Source: CAWCKS01 sp963796195
GTDB taxonomy: Bacteria > Pseudomonadota > Alphaproteobacteria > Rhizobiales > Xanthobacteraceae
Direction: 5' to 3'
Length of the DNA: 64,000 nucleotides
Assembly (NCBI GenBank): GCA_963796195.1
Contig: CAWCKS010000003.1
Span: forward strand, 737,788 to 801,787
The position numbers were made by a program, and so were the translations under genes. The notes under the pieces were generated by a model. That model searched no databases. It was not told where the DNA came from and was given only the letters and a program-made list of their open reading frames with translations. Shown piece after piece: positions 9,548 to 19,381 of the stretch (positions are counted from its first letter, which is position 1; the number at the start of each line of letters is the position of its first letter).

Positions 9548-9721
9548 AGACGCAATAAGTCAAGAGGTGGCGGTTGGCGGACATGATTGTTGCAGGGACG
9601 GGAGCCGCTCCGGCGCCTGGCCGCACCGGCGTTCACGAGGCGAAGTTGTTTGCGGACCCAATCGCGGGCTAGAGTGCCGGCAGGCGGCAGCAACGTCGCG
9701 CGAAAATTCCCGGAGGAGTTC

Positions 9722-10582
9722 ATGACATCCCCGACCACCTTCACGGCCCACGACGTTGAACTCAGCGGCGGATTGAAAATCCACTATTTCAAGAAAGCCG
9801 GTGGCGATCTCAACCTGGTGCTGCTGCACCCCTCATCGGGCTACGGCCGGATGTGGGAACTCACCGCCGGGGATCTCGATCCGCGCTTCACCGTCTATGC
9901 GCCGGACCAGCGCGGCCATGGCGACAGCGGCCGCCCCGACGGCGAATATTCCGCGGAAGAACTGGCCAGGGATTTGCGCGCGGTCGTCGACAAGCTGGGA
10001 CTTAAGCGTATCGTGGTCGGCGGTCATTCGCTCGGCGGCCGTGTCGCGCTGGTATTCGCGGCCTGGTATCCGGAAATCACGGCTGGCCTGATCATGGTCG
10101 CCGGACCGCACCTGAGCAATTTCTACCAGACCCGCGAGGCGGTGCAGACCGTCTACTCCAATGCGTACAAGACCATGGTGTCGCCAACCGAGTTTGCTTC
10201 GCGCGCTGACGCGCTGGCGTTCATTCGGCAACTGCGGCCGCAGGACAGTGAATTCGCGCTCGAGCACCGCATCGACTTCAACATGAACCACGCCGCCGAC
10301 GGCAAGGTCACAGTCAAGTACGACCCGGTCCGCGTCGCGGAGGGGCTGACCCACCAGCTGATCGACCTGAAGAAATATTCTGCCGCCGTCACTTGCCCGA
10401 CTGCCTTCATCCGGGGCACGCGGAGCGCCGAGATGACCCCTGAAGCGGCGAAAGACGTGGCAAAGTTCTGGACCAAAACCGAGGTCGACATCTATTCGGT
10501 TGAGGCCAGGACAAGCCTGCAGCTTGAAAATCCGAAAGACCTCGCCGCGGCGATCAACGCGTTTGCGGCGAAGAGGCTGTGA
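9722..10582 (+). CDS. Alpha/beta fold hydrolase
   Basis: 286 residues. The nucleophile elbow VVGGHSLGGRVAL (Ser in GHSLGG), the oxyanion region LVLLHPSSGYGRMW, and YAPDQRGHGDSGRPDGEYS mark a classic alpha/beta hydrolase. The start follows a GGAGGAG ribosome-binding site. It is divergent from the CoA-transferase operon and could release product or substrate for it, for example by hydrolysing an ester, but nothing shows the substrate. The normal Asp before the catalytic His is hard to place: the C-terminal part reads WTKTEVDIYSVEART with no obvious final His, so the catalytic triad may be atypical. Confidence 0.75.
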   Translation: MTSPTTFTAHDVELSGGLKIHYFKKAGGDLNLVLLHPSSGYGRMWELTAGDLDPRFTVYAPDQRGHGDSGRPDGEYSAEELARDLRAVVDKLGLKRIVVGGHSLGGRVALVFAAWYPEITAGLIMVAGPHLSNFYQTREAVQTVYSNAYKTMVSPTEFASRADALAFIRQLRPQDSEFALEHRIDFNMNHAADGKVTVKYDPVRVAEGLTHQLIDLKKYSAAVTCPTAFIRGTRSAEMTPEAAKDVAKFWTKTEVDIYSVEARTSLQLENPKDLAAAINAFAAKRL

Positions 10583-10605
10583 TCGCGGTCTGCGATGCCG
10601 TGCGG

Positions 10606-12076
10606 TCAGCTGCAGGTGTACTGACCCATCATCCCTGCGTCCTCGTGTTCGAGAATGTGGCAGTGATACATGAAGGGATGCTCGCGACGCCGCCGGCTGC
10701 GTGAAGCTGACCAGCAGTTCGGCCTTGTCTTCGACCAGGACCACGTCTTTCCAGCCGGCGAGATGCGGAGGAGGCGGCGCTTCGTCGAGCGACAGAACGC
10801 GAAACAACGCGCCGTGGATGTGGAAGGGATGCGGCATACCGACCGATACGATCTCCCAAATCTCCCTGGTGCCAAGCTTCGTCTCGACGTCGATGCGCGC
10901 CGGATCGTGCGTTTTGCCGTTGATCCCGATCAAAGCCGGCTTGTCGGCGTGGCCAGACATCGTCATGCGCCGTCCGCAGATGCCGTTGTCGAGAACGAAT
11001 TGACGGCGCTGCACCGCGGCCGCTGGGTCCACCGATTCCGGCTCAGGCAGATAACGTGGCAGGCCTTTAACAGCGCCAGTCGTCGCGACGGGTTCGAAGC
11101 GCATCACCGGGACGTAGTCGTTGGTGCCGGACGTCGAGATTGCGCCAAATATTCCCATGACACTGTCTGGGCCGGTTTCGAGCACGACCGGTCTCATATC
11201 TGAAAAGTCGACCAGCACCTCGAAGCGTTCGGCCGGCGAAATGCGCAGCGCGGAAACCGGCACGGGTCTTGGGAGGAAACCACCGTCGGACGCGATCACG
11301 TGAAACATTCGCCGGTCGGCAAACCGCAGTTCGAAATTCTGGGCATTGGCTCCGTTGAGCAGCCGCAACCTGACCAATCCTGCGGGCACTCTGGCGACGG
11401 GGGCAATCGCGCCGTTGACGATGATCGTGTCGCCCCGAACCCCATAGACGATGCCAAGTTCGCCGGCATCGTATTCAAGCGATCCATCTGGACCGAGTGA
11501 TCGATCCTGAATGATGATTGGCAGATCGTCGACGCCGAAATCGTGCGGCAGACCCAGGCGAGAGTCGCTTCCATCGTCGACGATGATAAGTCCTGCCAGG
11601 CCCATATAGGTTTGCCGGGCCGTGTCGTGGTGCGGATGCGGGTGATACCAGAGCGTCGCAGGCGGTTGATCGATGGTGAGGGTCGGCCGCCAGGTCGAGC
11701 CCGGATCGATCACCCGCTGAGGCCCGCCGTCGAAATCGCCCGGAACCAGCAGGCCGTGCCAGTGCACAGTCGTGGGCACGCCGAGCGCATTTTCGACGAC
11801 CATCTGGATGCGATCTCCGCGACGCAATCGAAGGACGGGCCCAAGAACGGGCGCGGAGTAACCGTAAGTCAGCGTCGGCTTTCCCTTGTAAAACGCGTGG
11901 CGGCCGGCCGACACCCGCAACTTGATGACGTTGTCTTGCTGGGCGGCATCAATCAAAGTCGGGATCGGCAGACGGCCGCCGCCATGCGCGAGTTCGCCGA
12001 TGCCGAATCTCGCGTCGAACAAGGTTGCTGCGGTGACCGCGCCAGCTCCCATCGCAAACTTTCGGCGTGTGATCAT
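10606..12076 (-). CDS. Tat-exported multicopper oxidase (CueO-like), one frameshift
   Basis: About 490 residues in the restored frame. The N-terminus MITRRKFAMGAGAVTAATLF is a twin-arginine signal, so it should act in the periplasm with copper loaded in the cytoplasm. All four copper-ligand motifs are present: TVHWHG, WYHPHPH, HPFHIHG and, after one frameshift near 10685, HCHILEHEDAGMM with the axial Met. The protein ends at 10606. Such enzymes oxidise Cu(I), phenols, bilirubin or Mn(II). It is the last gene of a minus-strand unit with chrA and a second multicopper oxidase. Confidence 0.85.
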
Positions 12077-12167
12077 GCTCGTTTGTCGGCTGAAGAGCGC
12101 TTCGTAGGGTTGCGTTTACCGCCACGCTTCGCGACGCGATGATAGCCGCTCGCGGATCGCGATGCGC

Positions 12168-13431
12168 TCAAAACGCGCCAGTCGCGGCGCCCGCCGCGGC
12201 GCTGATCAAGACGACGACCAGCGGCGGCGCGCGCCAGGCGATCAGCAGCACGAAGCCGACGAGCGCGATCGCGAAATCCGCCGGCGCCTTGACGGAGCTG
12301 GTCCACACCGGATTGTAGAGCGCCGCGCCAAGCAGGCCGACGACGGCGGCGTTGACGCCGCGCATCACCGCCTGCGCGCCGGCGCGCTTGCGGAACGTAT
12401 CCCAGAACGGCAGTGCCCCGAGCAGGATCAGCATGCCGGGAAGGAAGATGCCGATCAGGTCCGAGCGCGGCTCCTGCCACGCCGTGCGGTGCGGACGTTC
12501 ACGACGGCGCCGAGATAGGCCGCGAAGGTGAAGAGCGGGCCCGGCACCGCTTGCGCCGCGCCGTAGCCGGCGAGGAACGCATCGTCGCTGACCCAGCCCG
12601 GCGCCACGAACGCTTCGCGCAACAGCGGCAGCACGACATGGCCGCCGCCGAACACCAGCGCGCCGGAGCGATAGAAGGCGTCGAACAGGGCAACGCCGGA
12701 GGACTGCGTCAGGCCGCGCAGGACCGGCAGGCCCGCGAGCAGCACAAAGAAGACGCGTCAGCATCGCAATCCCGGTTGCGCGCGAGACCGGCATCGCAAC
12801 GTGGCCGGACGGGGTCGCGCGGCGCGCTGCGGCACAGCCAGCAGCCCGGCGATCCCGCCGAGCACGATCGCGCCGATCTGCGCGACCGACGACGTGCTGA
12901 ACAGGATGATGAGCGCGGCGACCACCGCGATGGAGGCGCGCTCGCGATCGGGGCAGAGCGTGCGCGCCATGCCCCAAACGGCCTGCGCCACGATCGCGAC
13001 GGCCACCAGCTTCAGTCCATGCAGCAGGCCGGCACCGATCGGGCCGCTGAGCGCGCCCGCGCCATAGGCGAACAGCACGAGCGCGATGGCCGACGGCAGC
13101 GTGAATCCGAGTCCAGGCGGCGAGCGCGCCGCGGTAGCCGGCGCGCATCAGGCCGATCGAAAACCCGACCTGGCTGCTGGCGGGGCCCGGCAGGAATTGG
13201 CACAGCCCGACAAGATCGGCATAGGCGTGTTCGTCGAGCCACTTGCGGCGCGCGACGAACTCTTCGCGGAAATAGCCGATATGCGCGATCGGTCCGCCGA
13301 AGCAGGTCAGTCCGAGCTTGAGGAAGATGCGAAGGACCTCCAGCGCGCGAGCCTTGTCCGGCAGCTTCGCTCGCCGGACGATCGCCGCTCGCGGTGGTCA
13401 GGTCATTTCGTGCGCCGTCGGCGGTGCCCAT
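12168..13431 (-). pseudogene. chrA: ChrA chromate transporter, two-domain form, frameshifted
   Basis: The restored product is about 420 residues with two CHR domains. The first reads LGLTCFGGPIAHIGYFREEF, ADLVGLCQFLPGPASSQVGF and SIGLMRAGYRG. The second reads YRSGALVFGGGHVVLPLLRE and GYGAAQAVPGPLFTFAAYLG, ending VVVLISAAAGAATGAF. The family exports chromate across the inner membrane. Several indels break it, the first near 13340 shortly after ATG 13431. The start is 3 bp after the upstream multicopper oxidase stop, so the two are co-transcribed. A separate split ChrA pair occurs near 45-46 kb. Confidence 0.8.
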
Positions 13432-13434
13432 GGG

Positions 13435-14891
13435 TCACGCGTAGTCGAACAGCGCCATGAAGCCGAAATCCATGTGCAGTTGCTGATGGCAGTGGAAGAG
13501 CGTCAGCCCCGGATTGTCGGCGACGAAATCGAACTCGACCTCCTGAAAGCCGCCGAGCATCACGACGTCCTTGATGATTCCGGCGGTCGGCTTGCCGCCG
13601 ACGCGCACCAGCTCGAAGCTGTGTCGGTGAAGGTGCAGCGGATGAATGTCGTCGCTGGCGTTGCGGAATTTCAGCCGATAGCGACGCCCCTGATGAACGC
13701 TGTACCATCGGCTTCATGGTCTCCATCGAGAACGCCTCGCCGTTGAGGGTCCATTGGTTGAAGCCGTCAAGCGCGGCGTTGTGCTTGACGATAGTCATCT
13801 CGATCGTCTCGTCCGGCTGCGCCGGCATCGCATCGGGCTTGCCGAAGCGCGCGTAGTCCCAGTTGAAGGGCTTCGGCTTGGCCCATTGCGGCTTGCCCTT
13901 CGCGCCTGCGTATTCGACGACGATGCCCATGCCGCGGCGGCGGTCGTCATCGGCGAGATCGCCCATCACCCAGACGCCCGGATGGTTCATCTCGACGATC
14001 GCCGAGATGCGCTCGGCCGTGCCGAGCCAGAGCACCGGCACCTCGGCGGGCGTCGGCACCGGGTTGCCGTCGAGCGCGACGATCGCGAAAGACGTGGCCA
14101 GGCAGCGCCAGGCTGCGGATTTCGCCGGCGCTGCGCGTTCAGCACGTGGAACAGCACGCGCTCGCCCTGCTTGACGCGGACCGGCTCGCCGCTGCCCGAG
14201 CATCCTGCCGTTGATCGAGAACAGTTCGTAGCCGACCTCAAAGCCCTTGGCCTTCTCCTGCGCTTCCTCGTCGGCGGCCTTTCCCATCTGCTGCAATTCG
14301 TTGATCGGAGCGCCGGCGAGAAAATCCATCGCCATGTCGCCGCCGCGGCTGAAGGAAGGCTCGAATTCCTTCAGCACCAGAAACACCTCGCGGTCGTAGG
14401 CGCCCGGATCGTTCTTCGGCTCGATGTAGACCGGTCCGACTTGGCCCGTGTAGGTGCCGCGGTTCAGATCGGAACCGGCGGCGACGTGGGTATGATAGAA
14501 GCGGAAACCGGCCGGCTTCGGGACGAATTCCAGTCGGCGCATCCCATGGGCGGGCACATAGGGTGAGCCTTCTTCGGCGGCGCCGTCGACATCGCTCGGA
14601 ATCATCTGCCCGTGCCAGTGCACCAGTTCCGGCGTGTCGGTGTCGTTGTGCACGTCGACCATGACGCGCTGGCCTTCCTTGAAGCGCAACAACGGTCCCG
14701 GAAACTGGCCGTTATAGAGCGTCGTCGAGACGATATGCTCCGGCGCCAGCTCGACGAGGCCCGTGGCGATGCGCAGCGTGTAGTCGGCGGCCGTCGCGTT
14801 AGCCTTGTCATCGGCCCGCGCCATTCGCGACAATCGCATTCGCGGCCGGAATGATGGCGGCCGTTTTGAGCAGGGCGCGACGGTCGATCAT
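13435..14891 (-). pseudogene. Tat-exported multicopper oxidase, second copy, frameshifted
   Basis: N-terminus MIDRRALLKTAAIIPAANAI is a twin-arginine-like signal; a shift near 14825 joins it to NATAADYTLRIATGLVELAP. Copper motifs: ELVHWHGQ, FRFYHTHVAAGSD, HPLHLHRHSFELV and LFHCHQQLHMDFGFM, ending LFDYA. At least three indels. It differs clearly from the other multicopper oxidase 1.4 kb downstream, so it is not a recent duplicate. First gene of the oxidase-chrA-oxidase operon. The substrate is unknown, but metal detoxification is a reasonable inference from the neighbours. Confidence 0.8.
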
Positions 14892-15040
14892 GTCTGCCTC
14901 GTTGCAGGAACCTGGCAAACATGATCTTGCGGCCGGGAATCCCAATCGACAACCGGGCAGGGCCAGCTTCTCTGCAGGCTCCGCGTCTTGTGATCAGGAA
15001 CGGAAATCGCGCGCGCCGGCTTCGCGACGTAGGCGACGCC

Positions 15041-15529
15041 TCAGCTTTCCTTGAAGCCGTACTCCGGCACATTGCCGCTCGCGCCGTAATATTTGTAGGG
15101 CAGGAATTTGCCGGACATCGTGAGCTTGACGCGGTCGCCTTTCGGGTTCGGCAGCCGCTCGATCGCCATGTCGAAATCGATCGCCGACATGATGCCGTCG
15201 CCGAATTCCTCCTCGATCAGGGCTTTCCAGGCTGGAGCATTGACCATCACGAGCTCGTAGAAGCGGTAGATCAGGGGATCGGTCGGCGGCATCGGCACAC
15301 CTTCGCCCCGCATCGGCGTCTCGTTGAGCATCGCGATTTCCGATTTCGACAGGCCGAACAGCTCGCCGGCATTGGCGGCCTGCGGCTTCGTCAGTTTCAT
15401 CTGGCCGAGGACGGCGCCCACGATCAGGACTTCGGAATAGCCGCCGATCCGCTCGCAAATGTATTTCCAGGTCCAGCCTTTCTCACGCTTGATGTCGAGC
15501 AGCTTTTCGGTGAGGTCGGATCGTTTCAT
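15041..15529 (-). CDS. cynS: Cyanate hydratase (cyanase)
   Basis: 162 residues from ATG 15529 behind GGGAG; an in-frame extension upstream lacks a good ribosome-binding site. An N-terminal helix-turn-helix-like domain (LTEKLLDIKREKGWTWKYIC) is followed by the catalytic domain. The three active-site residues can be placed: Arg and Glu in LIYRFYELVMVNAP and Ser in DGIMSAIDFDM. Cyanase converts cyanate plus bicarbonate to carbamate and CO2, releasing ammonia, for detoxification or nitrogen supply. No cynT or cynR is adjacent. The identification is secure. Confidence 0.93.
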   Translation of the reverse strand: MKRSDLTEKLLDIKREKGWTWKYICERIGGYSEVLIVGAVLGQMKLTKPQAANAGELFGLSKSEIAMLNETPMRGEGVPMPPTDPLIYRFYELVMVNAPAWKALIEEEFGDGIMSAIDFDMAIERLPNPKGDRVKLTMSGKFLPYKYYGASGNVPEYGFKES

Positions 15530-15620
15530 GGTGGTCTCCCTGGGTTGCAACAGACAATCAGGTGCACGAAGCGTGCCAGAGCATACGGGGAAAACGCCGA
15601 TCCGCGACACACGCCGACGG

Positions 15621-16415
15621 TCACCGCCCCGCGCGCCAGCTCGCCGCCGCCAGGGCGATCACCCGAAGCGACTCTTCGGCGCCGTCGGCGATGCCTTTTT
15701 CAAAGTCGCCGTCGACCCGGCCCATCTGGTTGGTGACATGGGCAAAGCACAGCACCAGCTTGTTGCGTGCCCTGGCAAACGCATAGAGCGCCGCCGCTTC
15801 CATCTCGACGGCGAGGATGCCGGCCCGGCTTGCCGCCTCGATCGCCTCCGACGTCTCGCGAAACGGGGCATCGGTGGTCCAGGCCGCGCCGGAGAGGGCG
15901 GGGATTTGTGCGGCTCGCAGCGCCTGGTGCGCAGATGTTGCTAGCTCGGCGTCGGCCTCCGCGTAATCCGACGGCGGCATGTAGTGGTAGCTCGTGCCTT
16001 CGTCGCGCAGCGCGCGCTCGATCACGACAAAATATGGCGGTGTTTGCGACGCGACGATCTGGCCGGCGGAGGTGACGCTGAGCAGGAGCCGGCATCCTGA
16101 GGCGAACAGCTCCTCCGCGATCAGGACGGCGAACGACGCACCGACGGCGCAGCCGATGATCCCGTAGTCGTGGCCCTCGTGGGCAAAGCGATAGAGGTCG
16201 GTGTGATAGCAGGCCCAGTCTGCTGCTCGTTCGGCGCGTCCGGTGGCGCGGAGATGGCGGACGATGTCGCCATCCGGGTCGAGAATGCAGACCTCAGGCA
16301 CCGGCGCGGGCTGCAACCGTTTCTGGCGGCGCGCCTCGCGCAGGAGATTGTCGGGCGTGAAGGCCGACGCGGTGTCGTAGTGCTTGTTGGACAGGATGGG
16401 CGGGCGAGGGTTCAC
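15621..16415 (-). CDS. Nucleoside phosphorylase (PNP/UDP phosphorylase superfamily)
   Basis: 264 residues with the phosphorylase superfamily layout: YGIIGCAVGASFAVLIAEEL, LLSVTSAGQIVASQ, and the nucleoside-binding strand GILAVEMEAAALYAFARARN with the conserved Met-Glu-x-Ala. It should cleave a nucleoside with phosphate; the sequence best resembles the uridine phosphorylase-like branch, but substrate choice is not determined. The frame is intact. It lies about 90 bp upstream of cynS on the same strand and may be co-transcribed. Confidence 0.8.
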   Translation of the reverse strand: MNPRPPILSNKHYDTASAFTPDNLLREARRQKRLQPAPVPEVCILDPDGDIVRHLRATGRAERAADWACYHTDLYRFAHEGHDYGIIGCAVGASFAVLIAEELFASGCRLLLSVTSAGQIVASQTPPYFVVIERALRDEGTSYHYMPPSDYAEADAELATSAHQALRAAQIPALSGAAWTTDAPFRETSEAIEAASRAGILAVEMEAAALYAFARARNKLVLCFAHVTNQMGRVDGDFEKGIADGAEESLRVIALAAASWRAGR

Positions 16416-16441
16416 GAGCGCAAATCCGTTCCGTCAGGGCT

Positions 16442-16816
16442 CTAGTGCTCGGTCGCCGGAAACCAGGGCAACCGTTCTTCAGGAAAGAACGCGCCGTGAG
16501 GCGCGAGTTCGCCTGCGCGTTCGAATGCGCCGACGTAATAATGCGTCTCGGTCGGAAGCCGATCACTGGCGCAGGTCAAGGTCGAGCCGCATTGCGCGCA
16601 AAAGCCGCGCAGAATGCGCGCCGACGAGCGGTATTTCGCGATCGTGCCCTGCGTCACCGTCACAGCACTGTTCTCGAACGAGGCAAAGACGTTCGACGGC
16701 GCGCCGCTGTGCCGGCGGCAACTCTCGCAATGGCACCAGCGGACCCATTTCGGCGGACCCTTGGCCTCGAACTGCACGGCCCCGCAAAGGCAACGTCCGT
16801 TGTAGATTTCACTCAT
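16442..16816 (-). CDS. GFA family protein (Mss4-like zinc protein)
   Basis: 124 residues with the paired zinc-binding cysteines of the glutathione-dependent formaldehyde-activating (GFA) family: GRCLCGAVQF, WCHCESCRRHSG and GFCAQCGSTL. Despite the name, most family members have no proven formaldehyde or glutathione activity. Start ATG 16816 follows a GAGAG sequence. It lies 26 bp upstream of the phosphorylase gene, same strand. Confidence 0.85.
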   Translation of the reverse strand: MSEIYNGRCLCGAVQFEAKGPPKWVRWCHCESCRRHSGAPSNVFASFENSAVTVTQGTIAKYRSSARILRGFCAQCGSTLTCASDRLPTETHYYVGAFERAGELAPHGAFFPEERLPWFPATEH

Positions 16817-16883
16817 TGCGCTCTCCTTTCGCTGCGGTCGGCGAATTCCTCAAGGCTGGTGACGGCATTGGCGTGTCTCCCGA

Positions 16884-17480
16884 TTACATCCTGCGGAATA
16901 CCACGCCGTAATGATAGGGCGACACTTCCACTTGATATGCCAAAGTGAGACCGCCGGATTCGACGTCCAATCTCGTCTGCTCAGGCGTCATCCTCAGTTC
17001 GGTCGGTGGGCCACGTGGTTCACCGAGGACGGTCGTTTGCTCACGCGGTCGCGCATACCAGCTCACCACCGCAAACAGTCCGTCCGGCTTGAGAATGTCT
17101 CGCACGACATGGGCGAGGCGCGGCCGATCCGGGACTCCGTGAAATGCGTTCGCCAGAAATACGTGATCAATCGGCTCGCTGACCACTTTTGCGATCTCAT
17201 AGGCGTCCGAGACGACAAAGCGACAATTCGTCAGACCGGCCTCTGCGAGCCTCACCTGCGATGTCTTAACGAGCTTTTCATCAATGTCGATCGCAATCAC
17301 CGACTTGGCGATCTTCGCCAGTTGCAACGTGAACCAGCCGTCGCCCGAACACAGATCGACAACCATCATGCCGGGTCGCACACCGACGTCCCTGAGGACT
17401 TTGGCCGGGTCAGGCCATAGCGCTTCCCACCAGCCGGGATCCGGCATCCCAGTTCCCTGGAAGAAGCCCGGTATCGTCAT
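16884..17480 (-). CDS. Class I SAM-dependent methyltransferase
   Basis: 198 residues. The SAM-binding motif I is VVDLCSGDGWFTLQLAKIAK, followed by VIAIDIDEKLV (acidic residue at the end of strand 2), VSDAYEIAK, and DILKPDGLFAVVSWY as motif III. The opening MPDPGWWEALWPDPAKVLRD is seen in several methyltransferases of unassigned substrate. The C-terminus YHYGVVFRRM is complete. The target is unknown. Confidence 0.8.
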   Translation of the reverse strand: MTIPGFFQGTGMPDPGWWEALWPDPAKVLRDVGVRPGMMVVDLCSGDGWFTLQLAKIAKSVIAIDIDEKLVKTSQVRLAEAGLTNCRFVVSDAYEIAKVVSEPIDHVFLANAFHGVPDRPRLAHVVRDILKPDGLFAVVSWYARPREQTTVLGEPRGPPTELRMTPEQTRLDVESGGLTLAYQVEVSPYHYGVVFRRM

Positions 17481-17562
17481 CGCCGGCCTGTCTCGCTAGC
17501 TCACGGCCCCGCAGAAACAATGACCGGAACAACTTTCGCTCATCAGGTCCTCCGTCGGCCGC

Positions 17563-18441
17563 TCACGCCTTGTCGGTCTCGATCGGCAGGCTGGCGTCGC
17601 GGGCCCATTCGCCCATCGAGCCGTCGTAGAGGGTCAGCTTGTCGTAGCCGAGCTGCGCCAGCGCGAACAGGTCGAGCGTCGCCGAGATGCCGCCGCCGCA
17701 ATAGCACACGACGGTCTTGTCCTTGGTGATGCCCTGGCTGGCAAATTTTTGCGCGGCATCGGCGAGCGAGGTCAGTCCCTTGGTCGCGGGATCGACCAGC
17801 GTCGCCGCCGGCACGTTGACGCTGCCGGGAATGCGGCCCGGCCGCCCGTAGCGGCTCGGCTCCAGCCCGCGATGGAAGTTAGGGCCCAGTGCATTGACGA
17901 TGACCGTTCCCGGCTGGTTGAGCCGCCCCAGGACGTCGGACTTGCCGACGAACAATCCGGGCAGCGGCTTGGCCGTAAAGGTCGTCGCCGGATAACCTTT
18001 TGGCGCGCCGCTCTCGAGCTGACGTCCCTCGGCCTTCCACTTGTCGAGACCGCCATCGAGCACGAGCGCGTTGAAGCCGAGCGAGCGCAGCATCCACCAG
18101 ACCCGCGTCGCCCACATCATGGTGCCGATGCTGTAGAGCACGACGGTTTTCGTCGGATCGACGCCGTGGCGGCCGAACGCTGTTTCAAGCTCGGCGACCC
18201 CAGGCATCATGAAGCGCAGATGCGTGTTGCGGTCCGAGAATTCCGCCTGCAGGTCGAGAAAATCCGCACCGGGAATGTGCCCGGCCTCAAATGTCTGCCG
18301 CCCCGACACCACGCGATAGGGTTCGCTCGACCCTTCCGCCGAGGGTTCGAGGTAGGTCGTGCAATCGAAGACGCGCAGCTCAGTGCGTCCGAGCAGGGCG
18401 GCTAGTTGCTCGGTCGTGATCAGCGAATTTGGTTTGTCCAT
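17563..18441 (-). CDS. Thiosulfate/3-mercaptopyruvate sulfurtransferase (two rhodanese domains)
   Basis: 292 residues from ATG 18441, preceded by GGGGAG. Tandem rhodanese domains: an inactive N-terminal one (LRVFDCTTYLEP, AGHIPGADFLDL) and an active C-terminal one with the persulfide cysteine loop VVCYCGGGISATLDLFA. The interdomain region includes GRIPGSVNVPAATL. Transfers sulfur from thiosulfate or mercaptopyruvate to thiol or cyanide. The loop CGGGISA differs from both the CRKGVT (rhodanese) and CGSGVTA (mercaptopyruvate) types, being closer to the latter. Confidence 0.87.
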   Translation of the reverse strand: MDKPNSLITTEQLAALLGRTELRVFDCTTYLEPSAEGSSEPYRVVSGRQTFEAGHIPGADFLDLQAEFSDRNTHLRFMMPGVAELETAFGRHGVDPTKTVVLYSIGTMMWATRVWWMLRSLGFNALVLDGGLDKWKAEGRQLESGAPKGYPATTFTAKPLPGLFVGKSDVLGRLNQPGTVIVNALGPNFHRGLEPSRYGRPGRIPGSVNVPAATLVDPATKGLTSLADAAQKFASQGITKDKTVVCYCGGGISATLDLFALAQLGYDKLTLYDGSMGEWARDASLPIETDKA

Positions 18442-18537
18442 GGTCGTTACTCCCCGACGCGATCGCAGGATCGCGAGGGAGTTTACAACCATGCCCCGAT
18501 CGAAAGCGAGGGCTCCGCAGGTGATCGCGCCATGAAT

Positions 18538-18762
18538 TCAGCGCTGCCGGTGCCCTTCGGCTTCCACCCAGTCGTCGCCGACCTTGACATACGACTTCTT
18601 CACCGCGGCCCACGCTGTGCGATGCGCGATCTCCTCCTGCCTGACATCACCAGCGTGGGACGCGAAGGCCGAGTTGAAGGCGGCGCGATAAATGTCCTGC
18701 GCATGCGGCGGGAGATGATGGCGCACCGAGGGCGGCAGGTCGGTATTCGAGCGATAGGGCAT
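18538..18762 (-). CDS. ChaB family protein
   Basis: 74 residues from ATG 18762 (a GTG at 18777 is also in frame). MPYRSNTDLPPSVRHHLPPH AQDIYRAAFNSAF and VAWAAVKKSYVK-like spacing match ChaB, a small soluble family named as a regulator of the ChaA cation antiporter; that role is weakly supported. It sits between the universal stress protein and sulfurtransferase genes on the same strand and may be read from the FixK-box promoter upstream of the former. Confidence 0.85.
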   Translation of the reverse strand: MPYRSNTDLPPSVRHHLPPHAQDIYRAAFNSAFASHAGDVRQEEIAHRTAWAAVKKSYVKVGDDWVEAEGHRQR

Positions 18763-18801
18763 TGCGGCGCGCTCCACGATGTTCTGCTGGCGTCGCGCCG
18801 G

Positions 18802-19239
18802 TCACGGCACGACGGTCACCATGCAGGGGGATAGGCTGACCAGCTTCTGCGACACGCTGCCGAGCAAGAGCCCCGCAAGCTGGCCGTGGCCGCGACGGCC
18901 AACCACGAGCGCGTCGACTTTCTCGCTGACAACAGCCTTGATGATTTCTTCCGCTGGATCGCCCCACAGCATGATCGTTCTTGCCTTGACATCGGCCCAG
19001 CCTGCGCGTTGCTGGGCATCCATCAGGGTTGCCTGGCTTATCGTCTCGGACGGGTCGGCCGCGCTGTGTTCAATCCGCTGGAACTCGCGTCGCGCCGCGG
19101 CCGGGCTTGGTGTCGCCACGCTAACGATCACGAGAGCGGCTTTCTCCAGCCTTGCCAGTCCGGCGGCGACATCGAGCGCGCGATTTGAACTGTCGGAGCC
19201 GTCGACCGCGACCATGATGCTCTGAATTCGCGAGGCCAT
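18802..19239 (-). CDS. Universal stress protein (UspA family)
   Basis: 145 residues from ATG 19239 behind GGGAGAG. The Usp fold is evident: IMVAVDGSDSSNRALDVAAG at the start, and the ATP-binding motif VVGRRGHGQLAGLLLGSVSQ (G-2x-G-9x-G-S/T) near the C-terminus. ATP-binding Usp proteins support survival in non-growing or anaerobic cells. A perfect FixK/FNR-type box lies 55 bp upstream, so induction under low oxygen is likely. Confidence 0.9.
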   Translation of the reverse strand: MASRIQSIMVAVDGSDSSNRALDVAAGLARLEKAALVIVSVATPSPAAARREFQRIEHSAADPSETISQATLMDAQQRAGWADVKARTIMLWGDPAEEIIKAVVSEKVDALVVGRRGHGQLAGLLLGSVSQKLVSLSPCMVTVVP

Positions 19240-19294
19240 CGGGTACTCTCCCACATCAGGTGATGAAAAGCTAACGTCCTCGACGTGACGCAGT

Positions 19295-19308
19295 TTGAGC
19301 TTTGTCAA
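19295..19308. promoter_or_regulatory. FixK/FNR-type box (TTGA-N6-TCAA)
   Basis: TTGAGCTTTGTCAA, an exact TTGA-N6-TCAA half-site pair, lies in the divergent gap between the universal stress protein gene (55 bp away) and the eRF1-like gene (73 bp). It could activate either or both. The match is seen directly; binding by FixK is inferred from the known rhizobial consensus. Confidence 0.65.
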
Positions 19309-19381
19309 TATGCCGCCATGAGCGGCGCGCAATGTTGGCCAAGCAATCGCCGGCACCGCCGGCCGTTCAACGAAGGTACCA

